A DNA stretch of 6,372 nucleotides from Cyanobium sp. Lineage in GTDB: Bacteria; Cyanobacteriota; Cyanobacteriia; PCC-6307; Cyanobiaceae. Where the stretch lies: positions 1 through 6,372 of the forward strand of contig BJHC01000088.1 in the NCBI GenBank assembly GCA_014191535.1, in the 5' to 3' direction. Position 1 is the first letter of the stretch; the number at the start of each line of letters is the position of its first letter. Below are positions 1 to 5,156 of the stretch, piece by piece. Position numbers and translations under genes: made by a program. A model generated the notes under the pieces. The model saw only the letters and a program-made list of their open reading frames with translations, was not told the DNA's origin and ran no database searches.

Positions 1-703
1 CCCGCTGGCGGAAGCGCGCCACCTCACCCCCAGTCCCGGGGATCTCCAGCTCCAGCTGCACCGGATCCATCACCACCCCCGCCAGGGCCACCAGGGGATT
101 GGGCCGCAGGGCGAGGGTGAACAGGGAGGGCACCGGCGGCACCAGTCCATGGCCCAGGCCCTCCGCCAGGCGCCGGCCGCTGGGGTGGCTGCCGGTGGCC
201 AGCACCAGGCGATCACAGCGCAGGGGTTCACCACCCCGCAACTGCAGGGCGAAACCGCCCTCGGGGCCGAGGCTCGCCGTCTGCAGGGCCGTGTGGGTGC
301 GCAGCTCCACCCCGGCCCGCTGCGCCGCCCCCCGCAGGCAGGCGATCACCGAGCTGGAGCGGTTGCTGCGGGGAAACAGGCGTCCATCGGCCTCCTCCAC
401 CAGCTCCAGGCCATGGGCGTCAAACCAGGCCACCGCATCCCCGGCGGCAAAGCGGCTGAAGGGCCCGCGCAGGGCCTTGCCGCCGCGGGGGTAGGACCCC
501 ACCAGGTCGCGCGGGTCCCAGCAGGCGTGGGTGACATTGCAGCGGCCACCGCCACTGATCAACACCTTGCCCAGGGGCTCCGGCGTGCTCTCCAGCACCA
601 GCACCCGCCGCACCCCCGCCTCCGCCGCGGCGATGGCCGCCATGAAGCCGGCGGGGCCACCCCCCGCCACCACCAACGACCACTGCTCCAAGTCAGACGC
701 CAT
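1..703 (-). CDS. HI0933/BaiN-family NAD(P)/FAD-dependent oxidoreductase, N-terminal part (3' end off the window)
   Basis: This is a predicted flavoprotein of the HI0933 (YhiN/BaiN) family; the physiological substrate of most members is unknown. The 234 visible codons begin at an ATG (701-703) and stay open to the left edge. By my translation the dinucleotide-binding motif is VVAGGGPAG (residues 11-19), followed by an acidic residue at the end of strand 2 (VLVLES). The family signature GKVLISGGGRCNVTH lies at about 45-59, DGRLFPRS at about 106-113, and LATGSHPSG, resembling the second FAD-contact motif, at about 168-176. Family members are usually near 400 residues, so roughly 40% is missing beyond position 1. 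The start fits because the FAD motif begins about 10 residues in, as in the family. The gene diverges from dusA with only 20 bases between the starts. Family assignment is secure; the reaction is not known, so no gene symbol is given. Confidence 0.9.
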   Translation of the reverse strand, partial: MASDLEQWSLVVAGGGPAGFMAAIAAAEAGVRRVLVLESTPEPLGKVLISGGGRCNVTHACWDPRDLVGSYPRGGKALRGPFSRFAAGDAVAWFDAHGLELVEEADGRLFPRSNRSSSVIACLRGAAQRAGVELRTHTALQTASLGPEGGFALQLRGGEPLRCDRLVLATGSHPSGRRLAEGLGHGLVPPVPSLFTLALRPNPLVALAGVVMDPVQLELEIPGTGGEVARFRQR

Positions 704-723
704 CGAGAAGCCAGATTGGGGCC
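704..723. promoter_or_regulatory. 20-base gap between divergent genes
   Basis: This is the entire space between the ATG of the flavoprotein gene (minus) and the ATG of dusA (plus). It is too short for two ordinary sigma-70 promoters. The control elements must therefore lie inside the opposing coding regions, or one start is mis-set. I see no convincing -10 or -35 hexamer and no Shine-Dalgarno sequence on either strand. The regulatory role is inferred only from the head-to-head arrangement. Confidence 0.4.
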
Positions 724-1722
724 ATGCCCGATTCGCTGCTGAACGGGGCCTACCGCTTCAGTGTGGCCCCGATGATGGACTACACCGATCGGCACTTCCG
801 GGTGCTGATGCGGCAGGTGACGCGGCGCAGCCTGCTCTACACCGAAATGGTGGTGGCCCAGGCGCTGCACCACAGCGAACGGCGCGAACGGCTGATCGGC
901 TTCGACCCCTGCGAACACCCCCTGGCCCTGCAGGTGGGGGGCGATGACCCCCAGCTGCTGGCGGAGGCGGCCCGCATGGCGGCGGAGCGGGGCTACGACG
1001 AGATCAACCTCAATGTGGGCTGCCCCAGCGAGAAGGTGCAGAAGGGGCGCTTCGGGGCCTGCCTGATGGCGGAGCCGGCCCATGTGGCGCGCTGCGTGGA
1101 GGCCATGGCGGCCGCCGGCCCGCTGCCGGTCACGGTGAAACACCGCATCGGCATCGATGACCGCGATTCCTATGGCGAGCTGCTGGCCTTCGTGGATGCG
1201 CTGGCGGCGGCGGGCTGCGCCCGCTTCAGCGTGCATGCCCGCAAGGCCTGGCTGGAGGGGCTCGACCCCAAGCAGAACCGCACCATTCCACCGCTGCGCT
1301 ACGAGCTGGTGCACGCCCTCAAACACGACCGCCCCCAGCTCCGGATCGAACTCAACGGCGGCCTGCAGGATCTGCAGACCTGCCAGCAGCAGCTGCAACA
1401 GGTGGATGGGGTGATGGTGGGCCGCGCCGCCTACGACCACCCCCTGCGCTGGGCCGCGGTGGACCAGGAGCTGTTCAACGACCCCAGCCGTCCCCAGGCG
1501 AGCGCTTCATCGGTGGTGCGGGGGGTGATTCCCTACGCGGAGCGCTGGTGCAGCAGCGGCGGACGGCTGTGGGCCATCGCCCGCCACCTGGTGCAGGTGG
1601 TGGAAGGGGTCAGCGGGGCCCGCCACTGGCGCCGCGACCTGGGCCAGGCCGCGGGGGAACGCAGCGCCGGCCCGGAGGTGCTGGAGCGGGCCGCCGAGCA
1701 GTTGGAGGAACGGGGGCTCTAG
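724..1722 (+). CDS. dusA: tRNA-dihydrouridine synthase A
   Basis: This is an FMN-dependent, NADPH-using cytosolic enzyme that reduces uridine to dihydrouridine in the tRNA D-loop; the DusA subfamily acts at U20/U20a. The 332-residue length is usual for DusA. The N-terminus RFSVAPMMDYTDRHFR (residues 11-26) is the DusA-type FMN-binding opening. NLNVGCPSEKVQKGRFGACL (96-115) carries the proton-donating Cys100 and the DusA-specific Q-GRFGACLM stretch. VTVKHRIGIDD (136-146) supplies the FMN/tRNA-contacting Lys139, and SVHARKAWLEGL (169-180) contains His171. ELNGG (209-213) and VMVGRAAYDHP (230-240) form the phosphate-binding end of the TIM barrel, followed by a helical C-terminal domain. The ATG at 724 sits about 10 residues before the conserved opening, as expected. 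No Shine-Dalgarno sequence is visible. The gene ends in a TAG shared with the opposing RRM gene. Confidence 0.97.
   Translation: MPDSLLNGAYRFSVAPMMDYTDRHFRVLMRQVTRRSLLYTEMVVAQALHHSERRERLIGFDPCEHPLALQVGGDDPQLLAEAARMAAERGYDEINLNVGCPSEKVQKGRFGACLMAEPAHVARCVEAMAAAGPLPVTVKHRIGIDDRDSYGELLAFVDALAAAGCARFSVHARKAWLEGLDPKQNRTIPPLRYELVHALKHDRPQLRIELNGGLQDLQTCQQQLQQVDGVMVGRAAYDHPLRWAAVDQELFNDPSRPQASASSVVRGVIPYAERWCSSGGRLWAIARHLVQVVEGVSGARHWRRDLGQAAGERSAGPEVLERAAEQLEERGL
1719..1722. other. Shared palindromic stop codons (CTAG) of two convergent genes
   Basis: Bases 1719-1722 read CTAG on both strands. The plus-strand TAG (1720-1722) ends dusA, and the minus-strand TAG (complement of 1719-1721) ends the RRM-protein gene. 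The coding regions therefore overlap by four bases. There is no space for an intergenic terminator, and any 3' UTR of either mRNA is antisense to the other gene. Confidence 0.95.
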
Positions 1723-2231
1723 GCCTCGTCGCCACCGCCACTGCTGCGGCGCCGGCGCGTGCGGCCAGCCCCAAAGGCATCACCGCCACCGCCATAGCTG
1801 CGGTCTTCCCAGCCCTGGGCACCGGAGCTGCGGTCAGCGCCGCGCTCACCGCCGCGATCGCCATAGGCCCCGCCGCCACTGGAGCCGCCCGAGCCGCCGT
1901 AACCGCCGCCACCGCCATAGCCGCCGCCACCACCTCGGCGAGGACCGCCGCCGCCATAACCACCACCGCCACCACCGCCGCCGCCAGTGCTGCGGGGTTC
2001 GGCCTTGTTGATGCGCAGCGGCCGGCCCATCAGCTCGGCCCCCTGCAGGCCGTCAATGGCGCGGCTCTCGCTGTCCTCGTCCGCCAGCTCCACAAACGCG
2101 AAACCGCGCTTGCGACCGGTGTCCCGCTCCAGGGGCAGGAAGCAGTTGGTCACCTCCCCGTAGGGGGCGAAGAGTTCAGCCACATCCTCCTGTTCGGCGC
2201 GGAAGGGGAGGTTGCCAACGAAAATGCTCAC
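1719..2231 (-). CDS. Glycine-rich single-RRM RNA-binding protein (cyanobacterial Rbp type)
   Basis: This is a 170-residue cytosolic protein with one RNA recognition motif and a glycine-rich tail. That architecture is typical of cyanobacterial Rbp proteins, several of which are cold-inducible, and resembles plant glycine-rich RNA-binding proteins. The RRM spans residues 1-77. RNP2 is IFVGNL (3-8) and RNP1 is KRGFAFVEL (41-49), with both aromatic stacking positions kept (Phe4; Phe44 and Phe46). A Gly/Tyr tail follows (83-150), and the protein ends in the basic cluster RTRRRRSS (157-164). The start is a GTG (2229-2231); no alternative fits, because the RRM begins at residue 2. The gene starts 41 bases after the argH stop on the same strand, so it may be read through from argH or have its own promoter. 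The rbp paralogue letter cannot be assigned from sequence alone. The RNA targets are unknown. Confidence 0.94.
   Translation of the reverse strand: MSIFVGNLPFRAEQEDVAELFAPYGEVTNCFLPLERDTGRKRGFAFVELADEDSESRAIDGLQGAELMGRPLRINKAEPRSTGGGGGGGGGYGGGGPRRGGGGGYGGGGGYGGSGGSSGGGAYGDRGGERGADRSSGAQGWEDRSYGGGGDAFGAGRTRRRRSSGGGDEA
1782..1985 (-). repeat. Glycine-rich low-complexity coding repeat
   Basis: This stretch encodes residues 83-150 of the RRM protein. It is built from runs of Gly broken by Tyr, Ser and Arg, with imperfect GGYGGGG units in the first half (about 1861-1985). The plus strand shows it as reiterated CCGCCGCCACC. Such tracts are prone to slippage, so length differences between strains would be expected. 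It is a coding low-complexity region, not an intergenic repeat or a CRISPR. Confidence 0.85.
1854..1861. repeat. HIP1 octamer
   Basis: A perfect copy of the palindrome GCGATCGC, the highly iterated palindrome of many cyanobacterial chromosomes, lies within the RRM-protein gene. Its biological role is unsettled; methylation and strand-orientation roles have been proposed. Confidence 0.7.
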
Positions 2232-2272
2232 GGGCCGAAGGGGCCGATCCGGCGAAATTCAGCCCCCGAACA
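2232..2272 (-). promoter_or_regulatory. Short leader of the RRM gene with a mini-ORF and small GC hairpin
   Basis: On the minus strand the argH TAA (2275-2273) overlaps an ATG (2273-2271) as TAATG. That ATG opens a four-codon frame (Met-Phe-Gly-Gly) ending in TGA, in the same frame as the GTG start 14 codons downstream. Just before the GTG lies GGCC-CCTTC-GGCC, able to form a four-pair GC stem beside the start codon. I see no Shine-Dalgarno sequence. TAATGT at 2275-2270 resembles a weak -10 box, but no -35 hexamer sits at the right distance. Any control function is inference. Confidence 0.35.
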
Positions 2273-3667
2273 TTAGTCCTGAAGACGGGCCTGGGCGCGC
2301 TGCAACTGCAACCGCACCTGCTCAAAAGCGGTGCCCCCTTCGCTGCGGCGGGCGGCCACCACCTGGCGGGGGGCGATCGCGGCGTAGATGTCGCCTTCGA
2401 AGGCCCCATGCAGCGCCTGCCAGCGCTCCAGGGGCAGGTCGCGCAGCAGCAGGCCCTCCTGCAGGCAGGTTTTCACCAGACCCCCCACCAACTGGTAGGC
2501 CTCCCGGAACGGCACCCCCTTGGCCACCAGGTAATCGGCCACATCCGTGGCGTTGGAGAAATCCGAGCCCACCGCCTGCTCCAGCCGCTCCGGCTGGAAC
2601 TGCAGGCCCTCCTCCAACAGGATCGCCATCGCCTCCAGGCAGGCCAGGGTGGTGGCCACCGTGTCGAACAGGGCCTCCTTGTCCTCCTGGAAGTCCTTGT
2701 TGTAGGCCAAGGGCAGGCCCTTGATCATCACCAGCAGCCCCTGCAGATGGCCGAACACCCGGCCGCACTTGCCCCGCACCAACTCGGGCACGTCGGGGTT
2801 CTTCTTCTGGGGCATCAGGCTGCTGCCGGTGGCGCAGCGATCGGTGAGGGTCACGAAGCGGAACTCCTCGCTGGCCCAGAGGATCACCTCTTCGCTCAGG
2901 CGGCTGAGGTGCACCATCACCAGGCTGGCGGCGGCGCTGAATTCCACCGCGAAGTCGCGATCACTCACCGCATCGAGGCTGTTGGCGTAGACGTCGTCAA
3001 AGCCGAGGGCGGCGGCGGTGTGGCGCCGATCGATCGGCACCGGCGTGCCCGCCAGGGCGGCGGCCCCAAGGGGGCAGATGTTGACGCGCTGGCGCAGGTC
3101 CCGCAGGCGGGCGCGATCGCGCTCCGCCATCTCCACGTAGGCCAGCAGATGGTGGGCCAGGCAGATGGGCTGGGCCCGCTGCAGGTGGGTGTAGCCCGGA
3201 ATCAGCACCTCGACGTGCGCCTCCGCCTGGGCCAAGAGCGCCCGCTCAAACCGCACCAGGGCCGCGTCGATGGCATCGATCTGGCCCCGCAGCCACAGCC
3301 GCAGATCGGTGCCCACCTGGTCGTTGCGGGAGCGGCCGGTGTGCAGCTTCTTGCCCAGGGGCCCCAGCAGGGTGATCAGGCGCCGCTCCACGGCGAAGTG
3401 CACGTCCTCGTCTTCGAGGCCCGGGTTGAAGCTGCCGGCGGCGGCCTCGGCCCGCACCTGCTCCAGACCCCCCACCAGTTGCTCCGCCTCCTCGGCGCTG
3501 ATCACGCCGGTGCTGGCCAGCATGCGGGCGTGGGCGATGGAGCCGTCCAGGTCGTGCTGGAGGAGGGTGATGTCAAAACCGATCGAGGCGTTGAAGCGCT
3601 CGATCGCCGGATGCAGCCCCTGCTCAAACCGCTGACTCCAGGTGGAGGAGGAGGAATCGACGGCCAT
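2273..3667 (-). CDS. argH: Argininosuccinate lyase
   Basis: This cytosolic homotetrameric enzyme cleaves argininosuccinate to arginine and fumarate, the last step of arginine biosynthesis. The protein has 464 residues, the normal length. Three conserved segments of the fumarase/aspartase superfamily are intact. [16 protein letters not shown] (108-123) is the first. [10 protein letters not shown] (158-167) carries the catalytic-region His161. [16 protein letters not shown] (280-295) is the mobile signature loop with catalytic Ser282/283 and Lys288. [12 protein letters not shown] (324-335), typical of ArgH, follows. The N-terminal [12 protein letters not shown] matches the cyanobacterial form of the usual WGGRF opening. 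The start is the ATG at 3665-3667, preceded by no clear Shine-Dalgarno sequence and followed by a short Ser tract. It begins 23 bases after the stop of the phosphatase gene, so co-transcription is likely. No arginine-linked operator is visible. Confidence 0.98.
   Translation of the reverse strand: MAVDSSSSTWSQRFEQGLHPAIERFNASIGFDITLLQHDLDGSIAHARMLASTGVISAEEAEQLVGGLEQVRAEAAAGSFNPGLEDEDVHFAVERRLITLLGPLGKKLHTGRSRNDQVGTDLRLWLRGQIDAIDAALVRFERALLAQAEAHVEVLIPGYTHLQRAQPICLAHHLLAYVEMAERDRARLRDLRQRVNICPLGAAALAGTPVPIDRRHTAAALGFDDVYANSLDAVSDRDFAVEFSAAASLVMVHLSRLSEEVILWASEEFRFVTLTDRCATGSSLMPQKKNPDVPELVRGKCGRVFGHLQGLLVMIKGLPLAYNKDFQEDKEALFDTVATTLACLEAMAILLEEGLQFQPERLEQAVGSDFSNATDVADYLVAKGVPFREAYQLVGGLVKTCLQEGLLLRDLPLERWQALHGAFEGDIYAAIAPRQVVAARRSEGGTAFEQVRLQLQRAQARLQD
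2373..2380. repeat. HIP1 octamer
   Basis: A perfect GCGATCGC lies within the 3' part of argH and is the second of three in the window. Confidence 0.7.
3113..3120. repeat. HIP1 octamer
   Basis: A perfect GCGATCGC lies within the middle of argH and is the third of three in the window. Confidence 0.7.
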
Positions 3668-3690
3668 CGGGCCCGCAACGGTGGCTGGGG

Positions 3691-5097
3691 TCAGCTTGGC
3701 AGGCGACTCAGCGAGGGCAACATCACCTCATCGCGCACCTGGAACACCACCATCGAGGCGTCGTCCTCGAGGGGGCGATCGGGCCCCACAAAGCGATCCA
3801 GGCGGCTGAACAGCTGGTCGAGGATGCCCTGGGCCCCCACCCCGCTGCGGCAGGCGGCCTGCAGGGCCTGCAGCAAGCGCTGCTCATCAAACCGCTCGCC
3901 GTTGAGCCCGGAGGCTTCGGTGACGCCGTCGGTGTAGCAGAGCAGCACATCGCCCGGGTCGAGCACGATCTGCTCGCAGCCGTACTGCGCCTCCGGCTGC
4001 AGGCCGATCAGCAGCCCCGGCGCATCCAACCGCTCCACGGCATTGCGCAGGCGACGCCAGATCAACGGCGGGTTGTGGGCCGCGTTGGCGTAGCGCAGCA
4101 GGCGGGTGCGCGGGTCGTAGTCGGAATAGAACAGCGTCACGAACCGGTGCGACTGGGCCAGGTCCTCCTGGGCCAGCTGGTTGAGGTCGTGCAGGATGCG
4201 ATCGGGCGGCAGGCCGCTGAGCACCTCGGCCCGCAGCATGCCCCGCAGCAGGCTCATCAACAGGCCGGCGGGCACCCCCTTGCCCATCACATCGCCGATC
4301 ACCAGGGCCCAACGGCCCTGTTCGCGGCGCCGGCCCAGCAGCTGGGGCCGGGTGGGGATGAAGTCGTAGTAATCGCCGCCCACCTGAAACGCGGGCCGGC
4401 AGCGGGCCGCCAGGTCCACGCCGTCGATCACCGGGCAGTGGTCGGGCAGCAGCTGCGACTGGATCTCGGCGCCGGTGGAGAGCTGCCGCTCCACCCGCTC
4501 GTGGCGGCGGGCCTCTTGCAACAGCTGCTCGCTTTCGATCGCCACGCCGGTGAGATCCGCCACCAGCTGGGCATGGCGCCGATGGGTGTCACTCCAGCTC
4601 AGACCGCTGCGGGGGCCGAACACATACAGCCGTCCGCGCACCCGGCTGCGGGCCACCACGGAGGTGGCGAACAGGGGCCGTTCCGCCAGCTGCCGCCGCA
4701 CCAGGCGGTCGAGCAGCTGCGCCACCGCCTCATCACCGGAGGCCTGCAGCAACTGCTCATCGCTGAGGCTGGCCACCTGCCGCAACAGCTCCCCGCAGAC
4801 GGGATCCGCCGGATTGGCCTGCAGCTGCTCGCGCCAGAGGCGCCCATCGGGGTGCAGCACCACCAGCACCGCCCCCTCCGCCTCCACCAGCCGCGCCGCC
4901 ACCAGGGGCACCAGTTCCAGGAAGCGGCTCAGGTTGGTGAAACTGCGCAGGGCGAAGCCCAGGGAGGAGAGCAGCTCCTGGTTGCGGTGCTGCTCACGGC
5001 TGAGGCTGTCCAGCAGCTGCCGCAGCGAGCCGAGTGCCGTCAGGGGCCGGGCCGCAGCCACACGCTCAGGGGAACTGGAGGGCGGCGTGCTGCTCAC
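3691..5097 (-). CDS. GAF-like/SpoIIE-type PP2C serine/threonine phosphatase (RsbU-like)
   Basis: This is a predicted soluble metal-dependent Ser/Thr phosphatase of the SpoIIE/RsbU branch of PP2C. Members usually dephosphorylate an STAS anti-sigma-factor antagonist or a similar partner; the substrate here is unknown. In 468-residue numbering, residues 35-195 resemble a divergent GAF sensory domain, opening with [16 protein letters not shown] helical linker of about 190-215 (rich in Glu, Gln, Arg) leads to the catalytic domain at about 215-458. Metal-site motifs are complete: GGDYYD (240-245), [12 protein letters not shown] (267-278), YTDGVTEA (388-395) and EDDASMVV (444-451). The start is uncertain: no ATG occurs in frame before residue 271. 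Candidates are TTG at 5119-5121, GTG at 5095-5097 (chosen, as GTG is commoner and the product begins with SSTPPSSSP) and GTG at 5059-5061. No membrane segment or signal peptide is seen. The gene lies between ftsY and argH, with no kinase, STAS protein or sigma factor nearby. Confidence 0.93.
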   Translation of the reverse strand: MSSTPPSSSPERVAAARPLTALGSLRQLLDSLSREQHRNQELLSSLGFALRSFTNLSRFLELVPLVAARLVEAEGAVLVVLHPDGRLWREQLQANPADPVCGELLRQVASLSDEQLLQASGDEAVAQLLDRLVRRQLAERPLFATSVVARSRVRGRLYVFGPRSGLSWSDTHRRHAQLVADLTGVAIESEQLLQEARRHERVERQLSTGAEIQSQLLPDHCPVIDGVDLAARCRPAFQVGGDYYDFIPTRPQLLGRRREQGRWALVIGDVMGKGVPAGLLMSLLRGMLRAEVLSGLPPDRILHDLNQLAQEDLAQSHRFVTLFYSDYDPRTRLLRYANAAHNPPLIWRRLRNAVERLDAPGLLIGLQPEAQYGCEQIVLDPGDVLLCYTDGVTEASGLNGERFDEQRLLQALQAACRSGVGAQGILDQLFSRLDRFVGPDRPLEDDASMVVFQVRDEVMLPSLSRLPS

Positions 5098-5156
5098 CGA
5101 GCGGCCGCGAAGTGCCCGCAAGATAGCGGCGTTTGCCGGTGCTGCCGGGCTGGGCC

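Noticed and set aside
559..1440. 293-codon open frame on the minus strand opposite dusA
   Set aside because: It is a shadow of dusA: low-complexity His/Ala/Gly composition, overlapping two real genes, with no recognisable motif.
1748..1757. Palindrome GCGCCGGCGC after the dusA stop as an intrinsic terminator
   Set aside because: No T-run follows, and it lies in the arginine-cluster codons of the RRM gene, where such palindromes arise readily.
1861..1985. CCGCCGCCACC-type repeats as a CRISPR or intergenic repeat array
   Set aside because: There are no regular repeat-spacer units. The tract is in frame and encodes the glycine-rich tail.
1548..2276. 242-codon plus-strand frame rich in Ala and Thr opposite the RRM gene
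   Set aside because: The Ala/Thr run is simply the complement of the Gly/Tyr tail codons, while the RRM motifs on the minus strand are clear.
2408..3937. 509-codon open frame on the plus strand opposite argH
   Set aside because: It mirrors argH in G+C-rich DNA where antisense frames rarely meet stops. Its product is a His/Gln/Gly-rich composition with no domain pattern, and argH on the other strand has all its catalytic motifs.
5122..5156. CCGG-CAGCA-CCGG in the ftsY-phosphatase gap as a terminator
   Set aside because: It has only four base pairs, does not extend outward, and has no T-run after it.
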